Assembly (NCBI RefSeq): GCF_020379485.1
Contig: NC_063447.1
Location: 60,377,452-60,441,451 of the forward strand
DNA: 64,000 nt
Direction of reading: 5' to 3'
From: Brassica napus
Taxonomy: Eukaryota > Streptophyta > Magnoliopsida > Brassicales > Brassicaceae
Shown: positions 23,430-33,520 of the stretch, in pieces
Numbering within the stretch: position 1 is the stretch's first letter
Layout: every line of letters starts with the position of its first letter
Notes under the pieces: model-generated
The model's input: only the letters and a program-made list of their open reading frames with translations
Told to the model about the DNA's origin: nothing
The model's database searches: none
Translations under genes and position numbers: made by a program

Positions 23430-24874
23430 TCTCTTTGAAAGAATTTTTATTTTTTCTAAAACATACAGCTTTATGAAATGGAGTATTTAGAGAACATAAA
23501 TGGAGTTGGACCTTGGTTGGTTGATGCATCAGCCTGATTCTTCTAGCCTCCTGAACCTCCTCAACGAGTTTCTTCACATTCTGTTTAAAGGAACATAGCT
23601 TTGATTTAAAACTCTAGTCCTTTACTTTCGGAACAGAACATATGAAAAGAAACACTGATCTTAAACTTGATACATACGGGTCCTTGATCTTGAGAAGCCT
23701 TAAAACAAAGCTCCTGTTCTTTAAATGCCCCACCAAGTCTCATTACAAGATCCCTTGCACTCTCGATTTCAGCACAAGCAAACGACCTTTCCTGGTTTAT
23801 TAACTTCTTAGCATCTTCTGAAGCCTGAGAAACACAATGAATCAGCCTTAGTTTAACTGCTGAAAGAAGTATATAACCAACCTATAAGAAAACTGAGTCT
23901 ACAGCAAAAAAAAATGTATGTACCTGCTTGAGGAAGCTTGCAAGTTTCTTCACTTCAAACCTTTCTTGAATTATCCCACCTTCATGTTGAGTTAACGTAA
24001 CGGCTAGAGACTCAACCTACAATACAAAAACAAACTGTTTACACTCTGCAATAAAAACTATTTCGCTTTACTATTAGATACAAAGTCTTTCGCATCGAAA
24101 GTAAGAATGATTAATCCACTTATAACAAATAGTTTTAGCTTGGAAACCTATCTAACTTAATATTTACGAGTAAATAAAAGTAAGAGAAGCTAGTAACCAT
24201 GGAGATTGCTTTTTCTACTGAGTCCTTGTTACGCCCATCCATACGACCTCTCATGGCTTCTAAAGCATCTCTAAGTTCCTTTAGCATAACATGTCCTTCC
24301 AATGAAGTCACCCCATTTGACTTTGCCTATAATATTCCATATACTTTAATTGATATTTCATATAAAACACAAGTCATGGACATAACAAAGTGAAACATTG
24401 GCCTTGAGTCTCCAAATTGTTTTTCGAATTAATAGATATCAATATATAGCTCTCAAACTGTTTAATAATTAAAAATTTGTTAAATTTTGTACGTAAATTA
24501 TTTATGGATCTAAAATCTCAAGGCCGGCTGCCTGATTAATAAAATAATAAAAATAGAAGGAACTATAATGATGGAACCTCGGCAACTAGTTTAGAAGCTG
24601 CAGCTAAGTTCTTGTCGAACTTGCAAGCGAGGTCACGGACTGAAAGACGCTTGTGTTGATCTGACAAATCTCCTGTCTCTTTGTCAACGACATCTTTAAC
24701 AGATGGACCTTTCTCATCTTCTTCAGGCTCATCAATGATCTGATCATCAGGTCCTAACCTGTATGATGGGAAGCGATTAGAAGCAAAGCTCACATCTGCT
24801 GATATTGGTTCAGCTACTGCTTCACACACACTCTTTGCTTTCATTTCAGGAGAATCAGGACATACTTTAGTCAT
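21852..24874 (-). CDS. Stomatal closure-related actin-binding protein (SCAB family)
   Basis: Twelve exons (complement of 24578-24874, 24198-24326, 23924-24016, 23678-23824, 23512-23580, 23046-23129, 22785-22965, 22596-22712, 22462-22520, 22255-22386, 22004-22153 and 21852-21878) close to 494 residues, near the 496 of Arabidopsis SCAB1. The N-terminal actin-binding segment (FPSYRLGPDDQI) is followed by a coiled coil (about residues 85-270) and the C-terminal Ig-PH fusion domain (from SVYAPEPYDVGRVI to the VTLVGPDD end). SCAB proteins bind, stabilise and bundle actin filaments, notably in guard cells. The position matches At2g40820. Tail-to-tail with ATG18c, with 446 bases between stops. One intron carries a Stowaway-like MITE. 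Confidence 0.9.
23188..23483. mobile_element. Stowaway-like MITE in a SCAB intron
   Basis: The ends CTCTATCTGTTTCA and CTCCATTTCATAAA (inward) are flanked by TA on both sides (23186-23187 and 23484-23485), as for Tc1/mariner-type MITEs. A (TA)n tract lies at 23408-23431. It sits between the exons at 23046-23129 and 23512-23580 and does not touch the splice sites. Confidence 0.6.
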
Positions 24875-27078
24875 TGTCAGGATCTTATCTGCTAGAAAAA
24901 AAACAAAGAAGAAGTTAAACTAACATGTCTTCTCCATGTAATTATCAATCTTGAAGACACCTTTGGTCTTGTTGTGATTCTTGAGTCTCTCTTCCCAGAA
25001 ACATCTCGCTTGACTGATCATCATATCTTTCTCTTTCTCTGTTTCTTTCACGCCATCATCGTTACAGAGTGCACAAAAGAAGAAAACGTTTTTTAAAAAT
25101 ATTTAGACAAGTCTCCGGACCGCTTCTTGTTTGTTGGAAAGCGACTACGCGCTGTCTTTTTCTTGTGGAAACCCACGCGCCGTCAGGTCCCTGTGTGTGC
25201 ATCGCTGTTGTGGGTCCCCCTCACTTCCTCCTGGGCTAATAAAGGCCTCGTTTCTATGATTCTTTCTTTCTCTTTGTTTGTTTCATTTTCAAAGCAGAGA
25301 AATATTATTTTTTTGTGTATATCTAATTATCTCAAGCTTTCATATGACATTTCAATTGTAGTACATTAAAAAAAGATTTTTTTTCTCTTGTGGGGTTCAT
25401 ATCCTTTTCTTTATGTTGATGAGAGTTTAGATCTTTAATCTCATCAATGATCGTGTCTTATAACATTAAGTATAGTTTGATGGCCGGGGAACTATAAATA
25501 TAGTGAACTTTTGAGTATGGTTGGTAAACATAGACAAAAATGCTAACGCTATGTGCTTGTTGCCTAGTGACCAAAGATAATAATTATATATTTTTTTGGA
25601 TTGAGAGAAGCACAATTATTGGCAAAGGAATTGGATTTATAGGACATGCATGCATGCATCCTACATTTCCTATCCATGGAATCTAACTTGGTAGGTTCAG
25701 AAAAAGAGACTTTTAAATTGTTATTTTAACGAAAAGGAACCTTTTATGTTGATTAAATGGATAGTTGCAACTTACCAAACTTTCTTTTGAATGTTTATAA
25801 TAACCATTGTCCAAAGCATATGATAAAGATGATGATGACATGGTCAAATAGTTGACTTGAACGTTATATTCCCAAAATTCAAAATATTAAAACATTCATT
25901 TTATGTAGAAAACTCAATAAAGATCGATCATTTAACTAGGCCTGGTGGCACATGACAAGAGAAGGTTCTAAGTAAAAAGACAAGTCTAGATTTCAAAAAT
26001 GACACAGGACAAGAGAACTGAACAAACTCACCAAATATGCAATATTTTGGATATATAAGCCCGCAAGTCAACAACACCTGAAAATTAAACGATCGTAAAA
26101 ACAACCGTAACAAGTCACTAACAACAAATTCAGTTGACGTCATGATACATTGGATAATACAACTCTTGGAATCTTTGTCTTGTAGTTGTAAATAATGCCG
26201 ATTCTATGCATAGCTGATAAAACATTTACATTGGTCCCTAGATTTTAAATGTTATACGTCACATGACCTTCAAATTGTGAAAGAATTATAAAAATTAACC
26301 TAAAAATGTTAATGGCTTCCTGAATCTCATAACCAGCTCTGCTTGTAAGGTTAACATTATTTAGTTGAAAGGTCAAAACATACAACAATATAAGCTCTCG
26401 ACATAGTTGTCCATGACTACGAGGACGATAATGCCTAACACACTCTCTATTAACCTATTTCAGAAAGTTCCTTTTATGTTTATTTTTAGCAAAAGTCATG
26501 TTTTCTATCTGTCCATCAGAAAAACGCGGCAAAACCTGAAACGTAAATAAAGTAAGAGAGACATTTATAGAATAACATAAAGGGTTGAAGAAAGAGGAAA
26601 AAAAAGAGAAAAGAAGTATCGTTCCAAAAGAGGGGAGTCTCAGGAAAAAAAAAAAGAGAGAGAAAGTTTTTTTTTCCGGTGACGGTGTCGGCTTCTCTGA
26701 CGCTCCCCCCTGCCTTTCTCTCCCTGAATGCCTTCATCTGTATTCAGGGTTCGTTTTCTTGATACCTTGTTCTTCAAGAATCCTCATGCCTTGTTCTTCA
26801 AGCAACCTCCTCTTCTTGATTTTTTAGGGCTTTTTTGTGATCATCTTTTTGATGTATTTATTTGCAGAAAACTGCGGCTATTAATGGTTGGAGGAGTGAA
26901 TACTTTAAAGGGAACAATGGATTCAAACGAAGCAATTAAAGCACACACCATCTTCTAGGTTTTGAAAAACGAGTTCTTTTTAGTTGTTGTGTATAATATA
27001 AAATAGTGTCAAGTTTTTTGCATGAATTGCTTGGCTACGACCATAACCATCACTTTCAAACCAACATTGATCTCGGAT
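24875..27078. other. Divergent intergenic region between SCAB and PI4K genes
   Basis: The two genes are transcribed away from each other, so their promoters share this 2.2 kb. A CATGCATGCATGCAT tract lies at 25645-25659. The PI4K leader (about 26680-27078) is pyrimidine-rich and has a short direct repeat (cttgttcttcaag) at 26765-26800. RHC1A and DPE2, which lie here in Arabidopsis, are not seen. Confidence 0.55.
25645..25659. promoter_or_regulatory. Overlapping RY (CATGCA) elements
   Basis: Three overlapping CATGCA/TGCATG words form a palindromic tract. RY elements are bound by B3 factors (ABI3, FUS3, LEC2) in seed genes. No seed role is known for the neighbours, so this is a sequence match only. 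Confidence 0.35.
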
Positions 27079-28509
27079 ATGGCCGTGGCTATTGATCCAT
27101 TCAGTGACAAGTTCCCTTACTTCAACCGTTCCTCACAAAGATGCAGACTCCAATCCCTCACCAACCTTGACTTCAGCTTCCTTCAATCCTTTAAACCAAA
27201 ACCTGAAGATGACAACATCCATAGAAGTGTATCTTCTCCTTGCTTCTCTATAGCTTCCTCTGCTAACATGGAGGAAGATAAGAAAGCAACCGCTGCTCCA
27301 CGGATTGAGATTCTTGGTGGACAGAGAGTTCCCACCGTTCGTGCCCTAGTGGCTGAGGTGACCATGGCTATTGTCTCCGGAGCCCAGCCTATGCTTTTAC
27401 CAAGTGGCTTGGGAGGTGCCTATCTTCTCCAAACCGGGAAGGGTCACAACATTGCTGTGGCTAAACCGGTTGATGAGGAGCCTTTAGCTTTAAACAACCC
27501 TAAAAAGTCTGGAAGTTTGAGGCTAGGGCAACCTGGAATGAAACATTCTATTCCTGTTGGTGAAACTGGTGTAAGAGAGTTAGCTGCTTACTTACTTGAC
27601 TACCAAGGCTTCTCTAGTGTTCCACCAACAGCTTTGGTTAGTATCTCACATGTTCCTTTCCACGTCAGCGCCGCCTTCTCCTCTGTGCCCTATAAGGTTG
27701 CTTCCTTGCAGAAGTTTGTGTGTCATGATTTTGATGCTGGAGAGTTAGGTCCAGGAAGCTTCACGGTTGCTTCGGTTCATAGGATAGGTATACTTGATGT
27801 GAGAGTCTTGAACCTTGACAGGCACGCAGGGAATATGCTAGTGAAGAGATGTGAACAAGACGAGGGAGTTGGAACTGCTGAGCTTGTCCCTATAGATCAT
27901 GGTCTATGCCTCCCTGAGTGTCTAGATGATCCTTACTTTGAGTGGCTTAACTGGCCTCAAGCTTTGGTTCCATTCACTGAAACTGAGCTGGAGTATATAT
28001 CTAATCTAGATCCTTTCAAAGACGCGGAGCTTCTTAGAAATGAACTGCACTCTTTGCCTGAATCTGCCATAAGGGTCCTTATAGTATGCACCGTTTTCTT
28101 GAAACAAGCAGCTGCTTCAGGGCTTTGTCTTGCAGAGATAGGTGAGAAGATGACTCGGGACTTCGCTAGAAGTGAAGATAGTTTCAGTCTCTTGGAGACC
28201 CTTTGCACCAAAGCAAAAACAACTGTAGTTGACAAAGGAAATGAAGTGAAATGTGAAGTGGAGATCTCAGAGATCATTCATGTATCTAAACCACCTTTGG
28301 CTCCCAAAGGACCACATGCAAAAGAAAAGAAGAGAGGAAACACCATGAGGAGCAAGAGCCCATCAATGAGTGTGCAATATGTTGAATCAGAAGGTGTTTC
28401 TTTCGGGGACATGACAACAGTCCAATGGGACATGTTCCTGGAGAGCTTCCAGAGACTTTTGCAAGAAGCACTGAGCAAAAGGCTAGTGCCAAGTTTAGGA
28501 AAACAATAA
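27079..28509 (+). CDS. PI4KG1: Phosphatidylinositol 4-kinase gamma-type protein
   Basis: A single exon encodes 476 residues from the ATG at 27079 (MAVAIDPFSDKFPYFNRSSQR). An in-frame ATG at 27022 would add 19 residues, but the later start resembles the known N-terminus of the Arabidopsis protein. The PI3/4-kinase fold shows GGAYLLQTGKGHNIAVAKP (P-loop and lysine region), RVLNLDRHAGNMLV (catalytic loop) and IDHGLCLPE (Mg-binding DHG). There is no N-terminal ubiquitin-like domain, as expected for PI4K gamma 1. Several plant PI4K gamma members act as protein kinases rather than lipid kinases. The position fits At2g40850. The C-terminus after residue 400 is low-complexity and basic. Confidence 0.9.
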   Translation: MAVAIDPFSDKFPYFNRSSQRCRLQSLTNLDFSFLQSFKPKPEDDNIHRSVSSPCFSIASSANMEEDKKATAAPRIEILGGQRVPTVRALVAEVTMAIVSGAQPMLLPSGLGGAYLLQTGKGHNIAVAKPVDEEPLALNNPKKSGSLRLGQPGMKHSIPVGETGVRELAAYLLDYQGFSSVPPTALVSISHVPFHVSAAFSSVPYKVASLQKFVCHDFDAGELGPGSFTVASVHRIGILDVRVLNLDRHAGNMLVKRCEQDEGVGTAELVPIDHGLCLPECLDDPYFEWLNWPQALVPFTETELEYISNLDPFKDAELLRNELHSLPESAIRVLIVCTVFLKQAAASGLCLAEIGEKMTRDFARSEDSFSLLETLCTKAKTTVVDKGNEVKCEVEISEIIHVSKPPLAPKGPHAKEKKRGNTMRSKSPSMSVQYVESEGVSFGDMTTVQWDMFLESFQRLLQEALSKRLVPSLGKQ

Positions 28510-29013
28510 TAAAAGAAGACAAAGAAAAACAAAAAACATAACCAATAAGATGAAAAATCTCAAAAAGGTTAAAACAAACTTTCAGGTGTTTATATAGAGG
28601 TAAACAAGGTGTGCATATGACCCATAGGCTAACTATTTAATACCTTAGAAAGCATATGGATTATATGAGACGAGCAGAGTAAACCGTCCAGTCCAATATA
28701 CTTGTTATTTTTTTCTTCTTTCTCATCTCATATTGTATCATGTTATTCTGAGCATTAATTACCATTAAAATTTCTGTATAAAATCAATTGTAATGTAAGT
28801 ATGTAACTTGATGTAATCAGGAATATATAAATGCAACTCAAGTTAAGTTTACTTGTTCACAAGATATCAACAAACTAATTATTAACTCCTTGAGAAAACA
28901 GAAGAAGTAGTAGCTGTTCTATATGAAATAATGCATCTAGAGTGCGTGCCGTTTTCTATTTTCCAGAAATCCACATGTTGCCGTCTTTCTTTTTTTCTTA
29001 TCTCTTTGACTTC
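28510..29013. other. Intergenic; distal part of the cystatin 1 promoter
   Basis: Downstream AT-rich DNA of the PI4K gene. From about 28940 it matches the promoter of the second cystatin (35062-35140): gcgtgccgtt...ttcttatctctt. It is cut off from its gene by the two TIR elements that follow. Confidence 0.65.
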
Positions 29014-29016
29014 TTA

Positions 29017-29271
29017 GGCCATGATTATCAGGAGGTGATAAAAGGGTTTCTTGCTGTTCCAATGGTGTGGGTCCCATAAAATGGCAATAATCGATTTCAA
29101 AAGTTGTGAAATTTCAAAAGTTGTGAAATAAGGAATGCAGTTTGTCCAATTCTTACACTGTTTGCGGGCCTCACTGACATATGACGGTCTGCGATTGGTT
29201 CTTTATTTTTTTTTAATCAGACAAAAAAAAAATTAAGAAACCCTTAGTGGGTGTTAGGCATAACGATGCTC
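29017..29271. mobile_element. Harbinger-like MITE in the cystatin 1 promoter
   Basis: The ends GGCCATGATTATC and GAGCATCGTTATG (inward) are imperfect but flanked by TTA at 29014-29016 and 29272-29274. The interior resembles the nested element at 18267-18527. It shares its right TTA with the larger element starting at 29275. Confidence 0.6.
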
Positions 29272-29274
29272 TTA

Positions 29275-30876
29275 GACCATCATTATCGGGTCTTCTTATA
29301 GGGTCTCTTAGTTTAATTATGAATTAAAACCCACATGTCATCTCCTCCGATCCATCTCCCTCTCTTCTACGTTCCTCTATTTTCTACGAAATCAATCATC
29401 GATCAAAAGTGGTTCAATCGATGAACAAAACTATGAAATTGGATGTGAATCGATGGATTAATAAAAGAGAAAGAAAAAAAAGAGGGTCTTTTCTCTTTCT
29501 TCTGCGAGGGAGAGAGAGAGAGAGAGAGAGAGGAACAGAGCTCTGATAATGGAGAACTTGGGCTTAACAGAGCTCTAACAGTCGACTCCTCTCCTCCAAT
29601 CGAGGAGGAAGAACCCAAAACGCAGAGATTCGACCCAGGCGCCCTTCCTCCGTTACGTCGTGAGAGATGTGCGATCGTGTTTGCGTTGGCTGCTGGAGCT
29701 GCTTACCTCAACAATTGGCTTGTTTGGCCTCTCTATTGGTTTGCTCAAGGAACCATGTTATGGGCTCTCTTCGTTCTTAGCCTCTATTCTTGTCCCTTAC
29801 CATGACTGGTTCGTTTTGCTTTCAAACCTATCTCTGGGAAGCAACTTGTTGATTATTTTTGTCTTCTACATGTTTAAGTATATGGCCTTTGATTGATCTG
29901 CAGGAGAATTAGCCACAGAACTCACCACCAGAACCATGGACATGTTGAGAACGACTAATCTTGGCATCCTGTAAGTTGCTTTCTTGTTGTCTTGTTTCAG
30001 TGTTGTTGTGTTTCTTATTTATATAATGTTTCTTAGATGAAGTTTTTATTTATATAATGTTTCTGTAACTGCAGATGTCTGAGAAAATCTACAAGAGTTT
30101 AGACAAACCCACTCGGTTCTTTAGATTTACACTGCCTCTTGTGATGCTTGCTTATCCTTTCTACTTGGTAATTGAAGTGGGTTTCAATCAAAGTAGTTAG
30201 CTTTTCAGCAAAGTTCAAAACTTTTTAAGAATTTTGTCGGAATGAGTTTCAAAAGACTACTTTTAGGGGCAATGGCTTTAGTACTAAACTTCAATGTTAT
30301 AATGTTTCTTTTAAGGATCTTTCATTAGTAGTGAAATCACGGGTGTTTAAGTGTTTTTGTTTAAGGTTTGACGAGTTGTTTCTTGTCTGTTTCATGCTAG
30401 TTCTGTTGATGTGTTTGTTGTTTGTTGTTCTGATCTTATGTTTCATGTTCTTGTTCTTATGTTTCATGTATTGCATCTGGTTATTGATTCATCTTCGTCT
30501 TTCAGGTCAAGACATAGTCAAAGAATGGAGCATTGGGAGTTTTTTTGTGTCACGGAGTGGAGGAAGTCTTGTAGTTTTCTGTTTTGTTGTCTTGTAGCAT
30601 TGGGAATAAGCTTGTAGTTTTTTGTCATGGAGGAAGTCTTGTGGTTTTCAGTCACTTTTGATCACACATATACTCTCTCGTTCTCAACCGACCAAGATCA
30701 TCTTGTGTAGACATGTTTTTCATAAAATGTTTAATTTTTTTTAAGAACTCTTAACTAAGAAACTTGCATTGGAGATGGTAAATATTAAAATTTCTTAGCT
30801 ATGTCTCTTAAGTCACTTTACTACTTAAAAACTATTAAAAAATAATTAAGACACCAATTTTGGGATAATGATGCTC
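29275..30876. mobile_element. TIR element carrying omega-3 desaturase gene pieces (Pack-type)
   Basis: The ends GACCATCATTATC and GAGCATCATTATC (inward) differ at one base in 13 and are flanked by TTA on both sides (29272-29274 and 30877-30879). The 1,602-bp interior has no transposase. Instead it holds exon and intron pieces of a plastid fatty-acid desaturase gene (29560-30167). A non-autonomous DNA transposon with captured host-gene sequence is called a Pack-type element. A (GA)n tract lies at 29510-29532. It is inserted in the promoter of the first cystatin. Confidence 0.75.
29560..30167 (+). pseudogene. Captured fragments of a plastid omega-3 desaturase (FAD7/FAD8-like)
   Basis: Readable pieces in order are: [15 protein letters not shown] (about 29600-29648); [19 protein letters not shown] to WALFVL (29654-29778); SILVPYHDW (29781-29808); an exon RISHRTHHQNHGHVEND then TAA then SWHP (29904-29970) with AG and GT borders; and MSEKIYKSLDKPTRFF to MLAYPFYL (30075-30167), again with AG/GT borders. 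The second His box (HRTHH) is present. The first (HDCGH region) is deleted, a base is missing after VVRDV, and the expected Glu codon of ENDES is a stop. It cannot encode a desaturase. Retained introns show it came from genomic DNA, not from an mRNA copy. Confidence 0.85.
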
Positions 30877-30916
30877 TTATATTCATATAAAGAAGGAAAC
30901 ACTCACCCTCTCAGTT

Positions 30917-30932
30917 AATGACACGTGTCATT
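30917..30932. promoter_or_regulatory. Palindromic G-box / ABRE in cystatin 1 promoter
   Basis: This is a perfect 16-bp palindrome centred on CACGTG, about 90 bases before the start codon. The core GACACGTGTC is kept in the second cystatin promoter (35172-35181). G-boxes are bound by bZIP and bHLH factors and occur in ABA- and stress-responsive genes, which fits reported cold/drought induction of this cystatin group. Confidence 0.65.
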
Positions 30933-31021
30933 CGGTCCGTGGCTTGTCACTTTGCTTCCTCAATCGTCAAGCTACAACGTAAAGAGACCGGCGAGGCCAC
31001 CCACAACTTGTGAATCTGAAA

Positions 31022-31495
31022 ATGGAATCAAAAGCTTTCGTATCTGTTACGTTCTTGATCGTAACCCTCCTCCTCTGTCGAACAATTCAATCAAGAAGTT
31101 GCAGATCAGATGAGAAAACCACGGAGAAGACGATGATTTTAGGAGGCGTTCATGATCTCCGAGGAAACCAAAACAGTGGAGAGATCGAGAATCTCGCTCG
31201 ATTCGCTATTCAACAACATAACAACCGAGAGGTTTTCAATTCCTCTCTTTTCTTGTTACAAGAATCTTTGTCTGATTAACTTTTGTTTTGTTTTCTTGTC
31301 GGGTAAGTGCAGAACAAGGTTCTTGAGTTCAAGAAGATTGTAAAGGCAAGAGAACAGGTAGTTGCTGGAACCATGTACTACTTAACTCTTGAAGCAAACG
31401 AAGGTGGCCAGGCCAAGAACTTCGAAGCCAAAGTTTGGGTGAAGCCATGGATGAACTTCAAGCAGTTACAAGAGTTTAAAGAATCTTCTTCTTGA
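31022..31495 (+). CDS. Phytocystatin (cysteine protease inhibitor), copy 1
   Basis: Two exons (31022-31231 and 31313-31495) encode 130 residues. A hydrophobic signal peptide ([14 protein letters not shown]) is followed by the N-terminal Gly region (GGVHDL), the plant cystatin helix signature [10 protein letters not shown], the reactive loop QVVAG (residues 85-89) and the second-loop PW. All three papain-contact elements are intact. It inhibits papain-like cysteine proteases in the secretory pathway or outside the cell. It is an orthologue of Arabidopsis At2g40880 by position and sequence. The start used is the ATG of MESKAF. Four extra in-frame residues upstream are probably 5' UTR. Its promoter is split by 1.86 kb of transposon DNA. 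Confidence 0.93.
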
Positions 31496-32163
31496 ACATT
31501 TCACTTGTTCAAAAGGGTAATCTAAATGTTTCTGCTAAATTATATGAAATAAATAAGGCTGAGATAGCTTTGTTTCAGACCAGTGTGTGTAATACTAAAC
31601 CAGAAGTTAATGTAATCAAGGAACCTGTTATGGCTTTAGACCCTATACTAAAAATATAGCGTAAATATTGCGTAAATCAATTTTCTTATCGGAACTGGGA
31701 GCACAATAGTACTAATTAACGCTATCTGCTTGTGTATATTTGGCTTTCTGTTCGTTATTACAATGAGAAAGAAGCTGAATTATTTGCTTATCTTTGATAC
31801 AAGTGACACAACTAATCTCATCAAAAGTTTTCAATGATAAACCACAGAAGAGACATGCATACAAAAAAAAAAAAAACAGCAATACCAAAATGAATAAGAA
31901 GGGCAGTACACACAATAACTACTCTACCAAAAAAAATTGCACGTACGTCCAAGTCCATCGATCGACATATAGCTAATAGAAGTAAAGATAATAATTATTA
32001 AGAGTGCATTCATCATCCAGATACACACAAACGGCTCATCGTACATACATAATGAGCTTTGAGATTAAACATAAGTAAGAAAGCCCCGAGGTTGCATTGT
32101 ATTATCATCACACGATTTATTATTATTAAACACCAAAGATAGAGCTTCTTGAGAGAAAAATTT

Positions 32164-33520
32164 CTAGATAAATCTCCTCTGCTTCTTGAAAGCAATGACC
32201 TTGTCCTCGATCTCGTCGTCGGTATCGTCGTCGGTCTTGCCGGCAAACTCAATCATATGAGCTACATTAAACACAAGAGTTCATGAGAAGTTTGTTTTAC
32301 CTTGAAACCGAAGAATCAATTAGAAAAAAAAAAAAAAAAAATTCATGTGCTTACCTGGGACAGTATAGCCCAAACCAATTTGACCGTTGCCAAGGGGACG
32401 GTTACTTAGGACTGAAGGTACGCGAGAAATATCTAATTTGAATCCTCCCACTTTAGTTCCATGAAGATCCAGAGCCCTAGCTTCTTCTTCTTGTAGGGAA
32501 AAATAGATATTAGTCTGCTTGTCGAGAGTATTGACAAAACCATGAGTTATCTCTCCACAGTAAGAGAAATGTTTTTTCAAAGCGCTCTCGACTTGGTCTA
32601 CAGGAAGGGAAGTGTCATATCCCCTAACCGAAACGCCATACCAACTGCAGTTAATTTTGCAAATGTGTTATCTAACAACAAACAATACATATAATTTACA
32701 GACAATAAAAAACCAAATCAACTTACAATTTTGGGTCATTCATTAGTTCGTCAATCAAAGAGGATCTATAGCGTGATGACTCCTCGTCTTCTTGTTCCGG
32801 TTCAACCTTAACAAGAGCATTCCATCCTCCAATGTCAGTTCCATTAAGTTGCAAGGCCTTCTCTTCTGCGCCATCTCCGAGAAGAATAACAACAGCACGT
32901 CTGTGGAGATTAGGGCTATCATCAGGGTCTTTGGGAACGATAACGCTTAAGACTTCGCCACATGAATTGAAGTGATTAATCAATTCCTTCTTGATTTCAT
33001 CCTCAGGCAGACAAGTGTCGTCTCCACAGAAATTATAACTCTAGGAAGATATCAACAATTAACAATAACATAAACAAGTATCTCCAAACAAAAAAATAAA
33101 CAAATAAATAAAAGAATTTGTGGAAGCCCCCTTAGTCCAGTGGTTGACTAAGGGTTCGTTAATGCTTTTACACCAGGTCTGAGGTTCAAACCCAGAAAAC
33201 GCAAATTATGTAGATCATGGAAAAAAATGGTTACAAGAGGTCTTCAGCATGGTGCAATGGCGTATCATCCAACATGGATCTTATAGGACGGCTCAGAGTG
33301 ATGCAGTCAGACGTGCATTTTTCATTTGATGGTAGAATTGTCGGCTGTAGAATCGTCTATGTAATATTTCTCATCGTTGTAATAGCATAATTAATTAGAC
33401 GTTAAAAAAATATAAAAGAATTAATTACCTGGGCTTGCCTCTGCACTTGTCGACAAAGGCTTTTTCAGCAGCCTCACTCTCGAAGCCCGTGGCGGATCTC
33501 AGGATAGTGTACACGTCCAT
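32164..33520 (-). CDS. Protein with two divergent RRM RNA-binding domains
   Basis: Four exons (complement of 33429-33520, 32727-33038, 32355-32644 and 32164-32261) close in phase to 263 residues. Two tandem repeats share the pattern (C)GDDTCLPEDEIKKELINHFNSCGEV / RGYDTSLPVDQVESALKKHFSYCGEI, then LQLNGTDIGGWNALVKVE / LDLHGTKVGGFKLDISRV, i.e. beta-alpha-beta-beta-alpha-beta RRM folds. The aromatic RNP1/RNP2 residues are poorly conserved, as in the nucleolin-like RRM families of crucifers. The C-terminus (KTDDDTDDEIEDKVIAFKKQRRF) is acidic then basic. The exon 2 acceptor uses the second AG of TAGAG. Function unknown. It lies between the duplicated cystatins. Confidence 0.8.
33119..33411 (+). mobile_element. 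tRNA-derived SINE in RRM-gene intron 1
   Basis: It carries RNA polymerase III promoter boxes at tRNA spacing: box A TAGTCCAGTGG (33133-33143) and box B GGTTCAAACCC (33183-33193). It is flanked by an 11-bp duplication ATAAAAGAATT (33108-33118 and 33412-33422). The orientation is opposite to the host gene. It resembles the Brassica S1/BoS-type SINEs. The right duplication lies only about six bases from the splice donor of exon 1. Confidence 0.85.

Noticed and set aside
29403..29618. Minus-strand frame with Ser/Leu repeats in the TIR element
   Set aside because: It is generated by the (GA)n/(CT)n tract and is not supported by any homology.
33127..33200. tRNA gene-like sequence with box A and box B
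   Set aside because: It lacks a tRNA cloverleaf, continues into a 290-bp body and has an 11-bp target duplication. It is a SINE head.
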